Assembly (NCBI RefSeq): GCF_000617845.2
Contig: NZ_DF820425.1
Location: 6,578,741-6,642,740 of the forward strand
DNA length: 64,000 nt
Direction of reading: 5' to 3'
Source: Bradyrhizobium sp. DOA9
GTDB lineage: Bacteria > Pseudomonadota > Alphaproteobacteria > Rhizobiales > Xanthobacteraceae
Part shown: positions 16,478 to 26,032 of the stretch, piece after piece
Layout: every line of letters starts with the position of its first letter
How positions within the stretch are numbered: position 1 is the stretch's first letter
The notes under the pieces: model-generated
Told to the model about the DNA's origin: nothing
Database searches by the model: none
Seen by the model: the letters and a program-made list of their open reading frames with translations, nothing else
Program-made: the position numbers and the translations under genes

Positions 16478-17371
16478 ATGGCGGGAGAGACGCTCGGCGT
16501 GATCGGAACGGGCCGCATGGGCAGCCCCATGGCGGGGCGGTTGATGGACGCGGGCTATTCGCTCGTCGTTTACGACACGCAGACCGACGCCACGCAACCG
16601 CTGGTCAAGCGCGGCGCCCTCGCCGGCAAGTCACCGGCGGACGTCGCCTCCCGTGCCGACATCGTGCTCGCCAGCCTGCCGACACCTGATGTCGTGAAGG
16701 CGGTGATGCTCGGGCAGGACGGCATCAGCAGCGGCACCCGTGCGAAGATCGTGATCGATCTCTCGACCTCGGGTCCCGGCGCGGCGAAATTCGTCGCTGA
16801 AGGCCTCAAAGCCAAGGGCATGACGCTGGTCGATGCCCCCGTCAGCGGCGGCATCAAAGGCGCCGTCAACGGCACTCTGGCCGTGATGGTGTCGTGCCCG
16901 CAGGCGACTTACGAGGCCGTGCAGCCGATCCTGAAGAATTTCGGCAAGCTGTTCTACACCGGAGACAAGCCCGGCGTGGCACAGACCGCGAAGCTCGCGA
17001 ACAATCTGATGGCGGCGGCGGCGCTGGTGATCACGTCGGAAGCGGTGGCCATGGGCGTCAAGGGCGGCGTCAACGCCAAGGTGTTGATCGACATCATCAA
17101 CGCCAGCAGCGGTCGCAACAGCGCCTCCGAAGACAAATTTCCCCGCTCGGTGCTGCCAGGCACCTTCGATTTCGGCTTCACCACCGGCCTTTCCTACAAG
17201 GACGTCCGTCTCTGCGTGGACGAGGCCGAAGCCATGGGCGTGCCGATGGTCTGCGGCGCGGTGGTGCGGCAGATGCTGGCGATCACCAATGCAAAGTACG
17301 GCGCCTCATCCGATTTCACTTCGATCGCCAAGGTGCTCGAGGAGTGGGCCGGGGTCGAGATGCGCGGCTGA
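16478..17371 (+). CDS. 3-hydroxyisobutyrate dehydrogenase-family oxidoreductase
   Basis: 297 aa; AGGGAG lies upstream of the ATG. The Rossmann motif is LGVIGTGRMGSPMAGRL. The substrate signature DAPVSGGIKGAVNGTLAVMV and the catalytic Lys in KLANNLMAAAALV are both present, so the beta-hydroxyacid dehydrogenase fold is complete. The enzyme should oxidise a 3-hydroxy acid with NAD(P)+. First gene of the plus-strand operon that includes an importer and other catabolic enzymes; the actual substrate is not deducible. Confidence 0.88.
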   Translation: MAGETLGVIGTGRMGSPMAGRLMDAGYSLVVYDTQTDATQPLVKRGALAGKSPADVASRADIVLASLPTPDVVKAVMLGQDGISSGTRAKIVIDLSTSGPGAAKFVAEGLKAKGMTLVDAPVSGGIKGAVNGTLAVMVSCPQATYEAVQPILKNFGKLFYTGDKPGVAQTAKLANNLMAAAALVITSEAVAMGVKGGVNAKVLIDIINASSGRNSASEDKFPRSVLPGTFDFGFTTGLSYKDVRLCVDEAEAMGVPMVCGAVVRQMLAITNAKYGASSDFTSIAKVLEEWAGVEMRG

Positions 17372-17401
17372 GCGCAAGAACCTTTGGGAGAGCAAGTTGC
17401 T

Positions 17402-18796
17402 ATGACGAACGGCCCGACCGGATCAGGCAAGGGATCGCTCGCGCGCCAGATGGCGCGGAGCGCACTTGCCGTTGATCTCGGCGATTTCGGGCCCGAGATC
17501 GTCGCCAAGGCCAAGCTCTGCCTGCTCGACTTCCTGTCCTGTGCCTTCGAGGCCGGCCAACATCCCTGGAGCCGTCAGGCAATCGCGATCGCACAAGGTG
17601 GCGGCAGCGCAACCATCATCGGAACGACGCGCCTCTCCTCGCCGGCCGATGCCGCCTTCGTCAATGCCGTGATGGGACACGGCCTCGTGCGGGAAGACAT
17701 GCATGCGGCCAGCATCGCGCACCACGGCGTCGTGATCTGGCCGACATTGCTCGCGCTATCCGAACAGTCGCAGCTGCACGGCTCAAGGCTGCTCGCAGCC
17801 GCGATCATCGGCTATGAGACCGGCGCGCGGATCGGCCGCGCGTTGCTGACCTCCGATCTCGCCCGGCTCTATCGTCCGACCGGACTCGTGGCCCCACTGG
17901 GCGCGGCGCTCGCCGGAAGTTTCGCGCTCAACCTGTCCGAAGACGCAGCGACCACCGCCATCGCGATCGCGGCCAACACGTCCAGCGGTCTCAATGAGTG
18001 GCCGCATGCCGGCGGCTCCGACATGTATTTTCATCCGGGTTTCGCCGCCAGCAACGCGATCAAGGCGGTCGGCCTGGCCGCGGCCGGCGCCTTCGGCTCC
18101 GAAACGATCCTGGAAGGCGAGGCCGGCCTGTTCGCCGCCTATCGCCGACAGGCCGCACCCGACGGCATCGCGCTATTCCCGAATGGCGAGTGCGAGATCA
18201 TGGCCGTCTACAACAAGCCGGTCCCGGCCTGCAATTTCGCCCAGACCGCCGCGCAAGCCGCGCTCCGTGTCGCTCACGAGCTCGCCGGCACCGACGAGAT
18301 CGACCGCGTCGTCGTTCGCGCGCCCGATGCAGCCGTGCGCTATCCCGGCTGCGATTCCATGGGACCCTACCGCAACGCGCTCCAGGCCAAGATGAGCATT
18401 CCCTTCAGCGTCGCGGCGACGCTGGCACGGGGCGAGGTCGAGGAAGAGAATTACGCCGAGCTCGACGATGCCGAGATCAATCGCCTCGTCGCGATCACAG
18501 ATCTGAAGGCCGATCCCGCATTCACCGCGGCCTTCCCCGGCAAGCAGGGCGCGGACGTGACCGTGCATCTGCGCAGCGGCCGGACGATCCGGCATGCGCT
18601 GCCCGACGTCATCGCGGCAACGCCTTCAGAAATTCGCGTGCGCTTTCGCGCTGCTGCGGCCCGAATTCTCGGTACGGATCGCGCACACCGGCTCGAACAA
18701 ATCATCGACGATTGCGAGCAGCTCGGCAATGCCGGCGACGTCGCAGCGCAGTGTCGTGTCGACACGGCGGAACGGGTTTTGCGATCGGCATCATAA
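17402..18796 (+). CDS. MmgE/PrpD family protein, second copy
   Basis: 464 aa from ATG 17402, with GGGAGAG about ten bases upstream; a TTG at 17384 would include that site. Family features: AFVNAVMGHGLVREDMH in place of the usual LDFDDT-type motif, HHGVVIWPTLLAL, GFAASNAIKAVGLAAAGAFG and KPVPACNFAQTA. It differs clearly from the copy at 14878, so the two probably act on different substrates or as partners. It sits between the dehydrogenase and the ABC transporter genes. Confidence 0.85.
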   Translation: MTNGPTGSGKGSLARQMARSALAVDLGDFGPEIVAKAKLCLLDFLSCAFEAGQHPWSRQAIAIAQGGGSATIIGTTRLSSPADAAFVNAVMGHGLVREDMHAASIAHHGVVIWPTLLALSEQSQLHGSRLLAAAIIGYETGARIGRALLTSDLARLYRPTGLVAPLGAALAGSFALNLSEDAATTAIAIAANTSSGLNEWPHAGGSDMYFHPGFAASNAIKAVGLAAAGAFGSETILEGEAGLFAAYRRQAAPDGIALFPNGECEIMAVYNKPVPACNFAQTAAQAALRVAHELAGTDEIDRVVVRAPDAAVRYPGCDSMGPYRNALQAKMSIPFSVAATLARGEVEEENYAELDDAEINRLVAITDLKADPAFTAAFPGKQGADVTVHLRSGRTIRHALPDVIAATPSEIRVRFRAAAARILGTDRAHRLEQIIDDCEQLGNAGDVAAQCRVDTAERVLRSAS

Positions 18797-18875
18797 GAAG
18801 TGCCGAAGAAGACGGGGGAAACATGGTCGACTTCGAGGCCCGCTTAGGTTCGGCAGCCGCGCGGAGGCGAAGCTG

Positions 18876-19811
18876 ATGGAAGGATTTCTGCAAGCGCTCG
18901 CCGCGGGCCTTCTGATCGGCGCCGTCTACGGCCTGATGTGCGTCGGGCTCGGCCTGATCTTCGGCGTCATGCGCGTCATCAACTTCGCCCATGGCGATTT
19001 CATGATGCTCGGCATGTATACCGCCTTCTACCTGTTCACTGCCGCTGGCGTTCAATCATTGTTCGGCAATGCCGTCGGACCGTTCGTCTCCATCCTGCTG
19101 GCCGGCCCCGTGCTCGCCGTATTCGGCTACTTCGTCCACCGGGCACTGATCTCGCACGTCTCGGGGACGCGCACCGCCTCGCTCGAAGGCGAAGGCCACT
19201 ACGCCCAGCTCATCCTCACGCTGGGTATCGCCCTGATCCTGCAGAACGGCGGCCTCATCGTGTTCGGCTCGGTGCTGGCCTCGATCCGCACGCCGCTGTC
19301 GAGCTCGGCCTGGGAGCTCGGCCCCTTCTTCGACATCAGCATCTTCCTCAACAAGGCACGCAGCATCGACATGATCGTTTCGCTGATCATGATGATCCTG
19401 CTTTCGCTGCTGATCACGCGAACGCGGATCGGCAAGTCGCTTCGCGCAGCCGCGGATAATCCGACCGCCGCGACCTATATGGGCATCGACGTCGACCGCG
19501 CGCATCGCACCGCCTTCGCGCTCGGCTGCGGCATCACGGCGATCGCCGGCGGTCTCCTCGCCACGAACTATCCGTTCCACCCGTTCGTCGGCCTCGAATA
19601 CGTCATTGTCATGTATGCGGGCGTCGTGCTCGGCGGCATGGGCAGCATCATCGGCGCGTTCTGGGGCGGCATGACCATCGGGCTCGTGCAGCAGATGTCG
19701 ACGCTGATCCTGCCGACACAGCTGCAGAACGCCGCGATCTTCGCCGTCTTCCTCCTCATCATCTTCTTCCGCCCGCAAGGCTTCTTCGGACGGATGGTGG
19801 AGAGGACGTGA
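18876..19811 (+). CDS. Branched-chain amino acid-type ABC permease (LivH family)
   Basis: 311 aa; the ATG at 18876 follows GGAGGCGA. Hydrophobic throughout, with the LivH signatures LLIGAVYGLMCVGLGLIFGVM, NFAHGDFMMLGMY and the loop IGKSLRAAADNPTAATYMGI that contacts the ATPases. An inner-membrane channel for the importer formed with 19814-22280. Its stop codon overlaps the possible GTG start of the next gene. Genes of this family import branched-chain amino acids, amides and aromatic or dicarboxylic acids; the substrate here is unknown. Confidence 0.9.
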   Translation: MEGFLQALAAGLLIGAVYGLMCVGLGLIFGVMRVINFAHGDFMMLGMYTAFYLFTAAGVQSLFGNAVGPFVSILLAGPVLAVFGYFVHRALISHVSGTRTASLEGEGHYAQLILTLGIALILQNGGLIVFGSVLASIRTPLSSSAWELGPFFDISIFLNKARSIDMIVSLIMMILLSLLITRTRIGKSLRAAADNPTAATYMGIDVDRAHRTAFALGCGITAIAGGLLATNYPFHPFVGLEYVIVMYAGVVLGGMGSIIGAFWGGMTIGLVQQMSTLILPTQLQNAAIFAVFLLIIFFRPQGFFGRMVERT

Positions 19812-19813
19812 TC

Positions 19814-21586
19814 ATGCTCCGGATGCGCTCCTTTCTGCCTCCCCTGCTCTTTACCATCGCCTATGCTGCGCTGTCGCTCGGCGTCACCAATTCCTATTAC
19901 CAGCTCATCCTGACGCTGGTGCCGGTGTGGGCGGTGTTCGGACTGTCCTGGAACCTGCTCAGCGGCTACACCGGACTGATCTCGTTCGGCCACGCCGCGT
20001 TCTTCGGCATAGGCGCCTATGCGACCGCGCTTGGCCAGATCTACTTCGACATCTCACCCTGGCTGCTGATCCCCATTGCCGCCGTGCTCGGCGGCACCGC
20101 CGGGCTGCTGATTGGATTTCCGACCTTCCGCCTTCAGGGCCACTATTTCGCCCTGGCGATGCTCGCCTACCCACTCGCCATTCTTTACGTGTTCGAGTGG
20201 CTCGGCTTCCAGGAGGTGACGCTTCCGATCAAGCGCGATGCGCCGATCGCCTACATGCAATTCGCCGATCCGCACATCTACACACTGCTGGGGCTCGCAA
20301 TCCTGCTTGCCACCATCGTGCTGACGCAATTCATCGAGCGCTCCCGCTTCGGCATGGCACTGCTCGCGATCAAGCAGAACGAGGCGGCCGCCGAGGCAGC
20401 CGGGATCAACACGCTCGCCTGGAAGCTGCGCGCGATCACGCTGAGCGGGGCCATTGCCGCGGCGATCGGCGGCTTCTACGCGCAGGTGTTGCTGGTCGTG
20501 ACGCCGCAATCGGTGTTCGGCATGCTGGTGTCCGCGCAGGCGCTGACGGTCGCGATGTTCGGCGGCGTCGGCACAGTCTGGGGTCCGGTGATCGGTTCTG
20601 TGATCCTGATCCCGCTCGCCGAGATCCTGCACGCCGAGGCCGGCGCACGCTTCCCCGGCATCCAGGGCGTGATCTTCGGCTTCGCCATCGTCTGCGTCAT
20701 CCTGCTGGCGCCAGAAGGCCTGTTCTGGAAGCTGCGCGATCTCCTGCGCAGGCGGATCGCGCCCAAGGCGGCTGCGTCCGACGCCCCCGAAAGTTCGGCC
20801 GCCAACGTCACCACGCTGAAGCCCGCCCCGCGGCAGCGTGCCGTAACGGGCGAAGTCATGCTGGAAGTGAAGAGCCTGTCGCGGTCCTTCGGCGGGCTCA
20901 AGGCCGTGCAGGATGTCAGCTTCAAGCTGCACAAGAACGAAATCCTCGGCATCATCGGGCCAAACGGCGCCGGCAAGACAACGCTGTTCAACCTCCTCAA
21001 CGGCTTCCTGAAGCCGAGCCAGGGCGAGGTGCTGATCGACGGCCGCAACATGTCCGGGCAGCGGCCGCACGTGATCTGCGAGGCTGGCGTGGGACGCACC
21101 TTCCAGGTTATGCGGCCGTTCCTGCGCATGTCGATCCTCGACAATGTCGTGGTCGGCGCCTATGTGCGCGCGCGATCCGGCGAGGAGGCGCGCAAGCTCG
21201 CCGCGGATGCCGTCGCGCGCGTCGGCCTTTCCGCCGTCGCCGAGCGTGTCGCCGGCGAGCTCTCGACCAAGGAATTGCGACTGATGGAGCTTGCCCGCGC
21301 GATCGCCGGCCAGCCGCGCATCCTGCTGCTCGACGAGACACTGGCTGGCCTCGGCCATGGCGAGGCGGACGAGGTCGTCGCCGTGATCCAGCAGCTCGCG
21401 CGCGACGGCATGACCATCGCGATCATCGAGCACACGATGCAGGCGATGGTGCGGCTGGTCGACAGGTTCCTCGTGCTCGACCACGGCGCCGTCATCACCG
21501 AAGGCCTGCCGGAAGTCGTGACGCGCGACAACCGCGTGATCGAGGCCTATCTCGGCAAGAAATGGGTGGGCCATGCTGCGAATTGA
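19814..21586 (+). CDS. Fused LivM-type permease and LivG-type ATPase
   Basis: 590 aa from ATG 19814 (GAGAGG eight bases upstream); GTG 19808 overlapping the previous stop is an alternative. Residues 1 to about 310 are a LivM permease (SGYTGLISFGHAAFFGIGAYA). After a Pro/Ala linker, the LivG ATPase carries Walker A GPNGAGKTTLFN, the signature segment LSTKELRLMELARAIA and Walker B ILLLDETLAGL. The usual LSxGxxQ signature is modified to LSTKELR, as in other LivG-type proteins of this fused class. One polypeptide supplies two subunits of the importer. Confidence 0.9.
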   Translation: MLRMRSFLPPLLFTIAYAALSLGVTNSYYQLILTLVPVWAVFGLSWNLLSGYTGLISFGHAAFFGIGAYATALGQIYFDISPWLLIPIAAVLGGTAGLLIGFPTFRLQGHYFALAMLAYPLAILYVFEWLGFQEVTLPIKRDAPIAYMQFADPHIYTLLGLAILLATIVLTQFIERSRFGMALLAIKQNEAAAEAAGINTLAWKLRAITLSGAIAAAIGGFYAQVLLVVTPQSVFGMLVSAQALTVAMFGGVGTVWGPVIGSVILIPLAEILHAEAGARFPGIQGVIFGFAIVCVILLAPEGLFWKLRDLLRRRIAPKAAASDAPESSAANVTTLKPAPRQRAVTGEVMLEVKSLSRSFGGLKAVQDVSFKLHKNEILGIIGPNGAGKTTLFNLLNGFLKPSQGEVLIDGRNMSGQRPHVICEAGVGRTFQVMRPFLRMSILDNVVVGAYVRARSGEEARKLAADAVARVGLSAVAERVAGELSTKELRLMELARAIAGQPRILLLDETLAGLGHGEADEVVAVIQQLARDGMTIAIIEHTMQAMVRLVDRFLVLDHGAVITEGLPEVVTRDNRVIEAYLGKKWVGHAAN

Positions 21587-22280
21587 GGGATTGAGCGCGG
21601 GCTATTCGGCCAAACCCGTGCTGAACGACATCTCGATCAATGTCGGTGCCGGCGAGTTCGTCGCCATCGTCGGGCCCAATGGCGCCGGCAAGACCACGCT
21701 GTTCAAGACCATCTCCGGCATCGTCAAGCCGAGCGGCGGAGCGATCACCTTCGAGGGCGTCGACCTCCTCGCAGTGCCGCCACCGCAGCGCGCCCATCTC
21801 GGCATCGCCCACGTCCCCGAGGGCCGCCAGGTCTTCCCGTCACTGACCGTGATGGAGAACCTCGAGATGGGTGCGATGACGGAGAGTGGTCGACGCGACT
21901 GGCAGACCAACATCGAGCGCATCTTCGAATGGTTGCCGGTGCTGAAGGAGCGCCGCGACCAGTTCGCGGGCACGATGTCAGGCGGCCAGCAGCAGATGCT
22001 CGCCATCGGCCGCGGTCTCGCCTCCTCTCCGAAGCTGTTGATGCTCGACGAACCCTCGATGGGGCTGGCCCCATCGACCGCCGACTTCATCTTCGAGCGC
22101 TTGATCGAGATCCGCCGCCAGTCGGGACTAACCATGCTGCTGGTCGAGCAGCGCGTCGCGGAAGCATTGGAATCCGCCGATCACGGTTACGTCCTCGAAG
22201 CCGGGCACGTCGTGCTCGAGGGCAATAACGATACGTTGCGCGCCGACGATCGCGTGCGCAAGGCCTACCTCGGCATGTGA
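21573..22280 (+). CDS. LivF-type ABC transporter ATPase
   Basis: 235 aa, overlapping the preceding gene by 14 bases. Walker A GPNGAGKTTLFK, signature MSGGQQQMLAIGRGLAS, Walker B LLMLDEPSMGLAP and switch His in LLVEQRVAEALESADHGYVL region are in place or conservatively varied. It pairs with the LivG domain of the upstream fusion to power the importer. Confidence 0.92.
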   Translation: MLRIEGLSAGYSAKPVLNDISINVGAGEFVAIVGPNGAGKTTLFKTISGIVKPSGGAITFEGVDLLAVPPPQRAHLGIAHVPEGRQVFPSLTVMENLEMGAMTESGRRDWQTNIERIFEWLPVLKERRDQFAGTMSGGQQQMLAIGRGLASSPKLLMLDEPSMGLAPSTADFIFERLIEIRRQSGLTMLLVEQRVAEALESADHGYVLEAGHVVLEGNNDTLRADDRVRKAYLGM

Positions 22281-22314
22281 CAATCATAAAAGCAAAGACC
22301 AGGGAGCAAACAAA

Positions 22315-23553
22315 ATGAACAAGATATCGAAGGGACTCTCGCGCCGAACCGTGCTGTCCGGCGCCGCCGCCGTCGGCCTTGCCGGCGTGGCGCGCGCGCA
22401 GGCGCCTGGCGAGATCAAGGTCGGGCTCATCGTGCCGCTGTCCGGCATCTATACCCGTCCCGGCCAGGTGATGAAGATGGGCGCCGAGATGGGCATCGAG
22501 CACATCAACGCGCAAGGCGGCATCAAGGCGCTCGGCGGCGCCAAGCTGAAGCTCGTCGTGATAGATTGCGGCGATACCACCGAGAAGGCCAAGAACGCGG
22601 CGCAGCGCATGGTAGCGCAGGAGCCGGATCTCGTCGCTGCCACCGGCTCCTATCTGTCGTCCTTCACGCTAGCGGTCACCGAAGTGACCGAGCGTGCCGA
22701 ACTGCCGGTGCTGACGCTGTCCTATTCGGACCTTCTGACCGACCGTGGCTTCAAGTACATCTTCCAGACCGCCGCGACCGCGAGCCGCCAGTCCGAGCTC
22801 GGCTTGCCGACTCTGATGAAGCTCGCGGAAAATGCCTCGGGCAAGAAGCCGAAGACCGTGGCGATGCTGATGGACAACACCGCCACCTCAGTCGCTACCG
22901 CAAAGGCCCTGAAGGAGAAGCTGTTCGCGCAGGAAGGCCTTCAGCTCGTCGTCGAGGAGGTCTGGACCCCGCCGCTCTCGGATGCGACGCCGCTGATCCA
23001 GAAGGTTCGCTCGGCCAAGCCCGACCTGCTGCTGTTCATGCCGAACGCGGTCTCGGACGCCAAGCTCGGCCTCGAGAAGATCAGCGAGTTCGGCCTCGGC
23101 CAGGGCAAGATCCCGACGGTGTCCTTCAGCATCACCATCGCCGAGCCGGACATGCTGCAGAGCGTGAGCCCGGAGACCGTGCAGGGTATCATGACCATCG
23201 TCGCCAATTGGGGATCGAAGGGGCACGAGGCCCTGATTGCCGAGCTCAAGGCCAAATACAAGGAGCCCTGGATGACGCAGAACGTCATCTCGACCTATGG
23301 CGACATGTGGCTGATGAAGGAAGCGCTGGAGAAGGCGGGCAAGCCCGATCGCAATGCGGTCGCGCAGGCCTTCCGCACCATGGATGCCGGCCCGGCGAGA
23401 TATTATCCGGGCGGCCAGCTCAAATTCGACGAGAAAGGCCGCAGGATCGGCGCCGGCGTCGTCATCGTACAATGGCAATCGGGCGTGCCAGTCACCGTTT
23501 ATCCGCCCGAGCTCGCGCAGGCGCAGCCGTTCTGGCCGAAGAAATCATCATAG
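22315..23553 (+). CDS. Periplasmic ABC substrate-binding protein, first of a tandem pair
   Basis: 412 aa. The N-terminus has a Tat-like signal (LSRRTVLSGAAAVGLAG, cleavage near ARAQA), followed by a LivK/type I periplasmic binding fold beginning IKVGLIVPLSGIYTRPGQ. It captures the ligand for the Liv-type importer just upstream. It is very similar to the next gene, sharing runs such as EHINAQGGIKALGGAKLKL, so the pair arose by tandem duplication. A GACAATCATAA stretch like that at the operator occurs just upstream (22279-22289). Confidence 0.9.
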   Translation: MNKISKGLSRRTVLSGAAAVGLAGVARAQAPGEIKVGLIVPLSGIYTRPGQVMKMGAEMGIEHINAQGGIKALGGAKLKLVVIDCGDTTEKAKNAAQRMVAQEPDLVAATGSYLSSFTLAVTEVTERAELPVLTLSYSDLLTDRGFKYIFQTAATASRQSELGLPTLMKLAENASGKKPKTVAMLMDNTATSVATAKALKEKLFAQEGLQLVVEEVWTPPLSDATPLIQKVRSAKPDLLLFMPNAVSDAKLGLEKISEFGLGQGKIPTVSFSITIAEPDMLQSVSPETVQGIMTIVANWGSKGHEALIAELKAKYKEPWMTQNVISTYGDMWLMKEALEKAGKPDRNAVAQAFRTMDAGPARYYPGGQLKFDEKGRRIGAGVVIVQWQSGVPVTVYPPELAQAQPFWPKKSS

Positions 23554-23587
23554 AGCCTCGCGCGATTTTTCAGGGAGGAGAATTGTC

Positions 23588-24814
23588 ATGAGCAAGATCA
23601 CGATCACCCGACGAACGCTGCTCGCCGGTGCCACCGGCACGCTGATCGCATCCCGCGCCTGGGCCCAGCAACCCTCGGAGGTCAAGGTCGGCCTGCTGGT
23701 GCCGATCTCGGGCATCTACGCCCGTCCGGGCACCGTGATGCGCCATGGCGCCGAGATGGCCGTCGAGCACATCAACGCGCAAGGCGGCATCAAGGCGCTC
23801 GGCGGCGCCAAGCTGAAGCTCGTGGTGCTCGATTCCGGCGATACCACCGAGAAGGCCAAGAACGCCGCCCAGCGCATGGTGGCGCAGGAGAGCGATCTGG
23901 TCGCGGCCAGCGGCGCCTATCTGTCATCCTTCACGCTCGCGGTGACCGAGGTCACCGAGCGCGCCAACCTGCCCCTTCTCACCCTCTCCTACTCCGACCT
24001 GATCACGGATCGCGGCTTCAAATACGTGTTCCAGACCTCGGCAACCGCGGGCTCGCAGGCCCGTCAGGCCTTGCCGCAGATCGTCAAGCTGGCCGAGACG
24101 GCATCGGGCAAGCGGCCGAAGACGGTCGCGATCCTCACCGACAACACGGCCGCGTCGATCGCCTCGGCGAAGTCGATGCGCGAAGGCCTCCTCGCTGAGA
24201 ACCAGCTGCAGCTGATCGTAGACGAGACCTTCACGCCGCCGCTGGCGGATGCGACATCGCTGGTGCAGAAGATTCGCTCGGCCAAGCCCGACCTGCTCTT
24301 CTTCCTGCCGACCGTGATCTCGGACGCAAAGCTGCTGCTCGAGAAGATGAACGAGTTCGGCCTGGGCCAGGGCAAGGTGCCGACCATCTCGTTCGGCATC
24401 GCGATCGCCGAGCCGGACATGCTTCAGACCGTGAGCCCTGAACTGCTGCAGGGCGTTCTGACCTGCGTCGCCAGTTGGGGCGCCAAGGGCCACGAGGCCC
24501 TGATCGCCGAGTTGAAGAGCCGTTACAAGGAGCCGTGGATGACGCAGAACGCGATCTCCACCTATGGCGACATGTGGGTGATCAAGGACGCGCTTGAGAA
24601 AGCCGGCAAGGCCGACCGCGTCGCCGTCGGCGAAGCGCTGCGCACGATGGATGCAGGCCCTTCGAAGTACTACCCGCTCGGTGAGATCAAGTTCGACGAG
24701 AAGGGCCGCCGCGTCGGCGCCGGCATGACCATCGTGCAGTGGCAGTCCGGCGTGCCGGTGACGGTATTCCCGCCCGAGCTCGCGATGGCCAAGCCGTTCT
24801 GGCCGAAAACCTGA
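23588..24814 (+). CDS. Periplasmic ABC substrate-binding protein, second of a tandem pair
   Basis: 408 aa; GGGAGGAG lies before the ATG at 23588. A Tat-like signal, ITRRTLLAGATGTLIAS with cleavage after AWA, leads into the same type I binding fold as its neighbour (LLVPISGIYARPGT). The two proteins differ mainly in the middle and in the segments likely to line the pocket. One transporter with two binding proteins suggests a widened or split substrate range. Confidence 0.9.
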   Translation: MSKITITRRTLLAGATGTLIASRAWAQQPSEVKVGLLVPISGIYARPGTVMRHGAEMAVEHINAQGGIKALGGAKLKLVVLDSGDTTEKAKNAAQRMVAQESDLVAASGAYLSSFTLAVTEVTERANLPLLTLSYSDLITDRGFKYVFQTSATAGSQARQALPQIVKLAETASGKRPKTVAILTDNTAASIASAKSMREGLLAENQLQLIVDETFTPPLADATSLVQKIRSAKPDLLFFLPTVISDAKLLLEKMNEFGLGQGKVPTISFGIAIAEPDMLQTVSPELLQGVLTCVASWGAKGHEALIAELKSRYKEPWMTQNAISTYGDMWVIKDALEKAGKADRVAVGEALRTMDAGPSKYYPLGEIKFDEKGRRVGAGMTIVQWQSGVPVTVFPPELAMAKPFWPKT

Positions 24815-24843
24815 CAACGCCCGAACGAGAAGCGGAGAACAAT

Positions 24844-25224
24844 ATGGACAAGGCGACCTACGACCGCGGTCTCGAAATCCGCAAAAGCGTGCTCGGCAGC
24901 GAGTTCGTCGACAAGGCGCTCGCATCCGCCGACGATTTCAATCGCCCGATGCAGGACCTCACCACCGAGTATTGCTGGGGCTATGTCTGGGGCCGCGAAG
25001 GGCTGACGCGCAAGACCCGCAGCTTCCTCAATCTGGCGATGCTCTGTGCGCTCAATCGTCCGCACGAACTAAAGACCCACGTCCGCGGTGCCCTCGCCAA
25101 TGGCGCGACCAAAGAGGAGATCCGCGAGGTGTTCATGCAGGTCGCGATCTATTGCGGCGTGCCGGCGGGCGTCGATGCATTCCGGAACGCGAAGGAAGTC
25201 TTCGCCGAGCTAGACAAGAAGTAA
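24844..25224 (+). CDS. Carboxymuconolactone decarboxylase family protein, second copy
   Basis: 126 aa. Family motifs: EYCWGYVWGREGLTRKTRS, LNRPHELKTHVRGALANG and AIYCGVPAGVDAFRNAKE. It is a close paralog of 14463-14849 on the other arm of this divergent locus, matching it over almost the whole length. The duplicate on the importer arm hints that both arms work in one pathway. Confidence 0.87.
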   Translation: MDKATYDRGLEIRKSVLGSEFVDKALASADDFNRPMQDLTTEYCWGYVWGREGLTRKTRSFLNLAMLCALNRPHELKTHVRGALANGATKEEIREVFMQVAIYCGVPAGVDAFRNAKEVFAELDKK

Positions 25225-25238
25225 CGGAGCGCGGTGCG

Positions 25239-26009
25239 ATGAAGGGCAAATGGGCGCTCGTGACCGGTGCGGCGGCAGGCCTTGGCCTCGCCGTGGCAGA
25301 AGGCCTGGCCGGCGCGGGCGCCAACATTGTCCTCCACGATCTCGTTGCGCCGAGACAAGGCGCGGATGAGCTCCGCGGCCGCTTCGGCGTCGAGACGATA
25401 GCGGCCGGCGTCGATCTGTTCCAGCGCGAGGCAATCGAGGCGATGATGGCGGACCTGCTCGGCCGCTGCGGCGCCATCGATATCCTCGTCAACAACGCCG
25501 TCGTCAGGCATTTCTCTGCGATCGAACAATTTCCGCCCGAGAAATGGGAGCAGGCGCTGGCGGTGAACCTTTCGGCGCCGTTCCACCTGATCCGCCTTGC
25601 CCTGCCGGCGATGAAGCAACGCGGCTGGGGCCGGATCATCAATATGGGTTCGATCTATTCGAGCCGCGCGGTCGAGGACCGCATCGACTACGTCACCACC
25701 AAGACGGCGATCCCGGGCATGACCCGCGCCGTCGCCATCGAGACGGCGCGCAGCGGCATCACCTGCAACACGCTCTGTCCCGGCACGCTGCCGACGCCCG
25801 CCATTCTCAACAAGATCGCCGCGATCGCGGCCGATAACGGCCGTCCGGTCGACGACGTGACCCGCGAATATCTCGGCGAGCGCCAGCCGACGCAGCGTTT
25901 CATCGAAATGGATGCCGTCGCGGCCATGGCCGTCTTTCTCTGCGGTCCCGCGGCAAATGACATCACCGGCGCCAGCCTGCCGATCGACGGCGGCTGGTCC
26001 ATCGCATGA
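25239..26009 (+). CDS. Short-chain dehydrogenase/reductase
   Basis: 256 aa from ATG 25239. Classical SDR: TGAAAGLGLAVAEGL cofactor loop, NNAV, Ser in NMGSIYSSR and the YVTTK active-site pair. The Asp in VLHDLVAP after strand 2 suggests NAD(H) rather than NADP(H). The C-terminus ITGASLPIDGGWS is typical of 3-hydroxybutyrate-dehydrogenase and 3-oxoacyl-reductase-like members. It lies 14 bases after the carboxymuconolactone-decarboxylase-like gene. Confidence 0.88.
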   Translation: MKGKWALVTGAAAGLGLAVAEGLAGAGANIVLHDLVAPRQGADELRGRFGVETIAAGVDLFQREAIEAMMADLLGRCGAIDILVNNAVVRHFSAIEQFPPEKWEQALAVNLSAPFHLIRLALPAMKQRGWGRIINMGSIYSSRAVEDRIDYVTTKTAIPGMTRAVAIETARSGITCNTLCPGTLPTPAILNKIAAIAADNGRPVDDVTREYLGERQPTQRFIEMDAVAAMAVFLCGPAANDITGASLPIDGGWSIA

Positions 26010-26032
26010 GAGCATGAAATGGGAGTGTTGCG

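Noticed and set aside
20054..21574. 506-codon minus-strand frame opposite the LivM-LivG fusion
   Set aside because: Antisense shadow of a strongly supported transporter gene.
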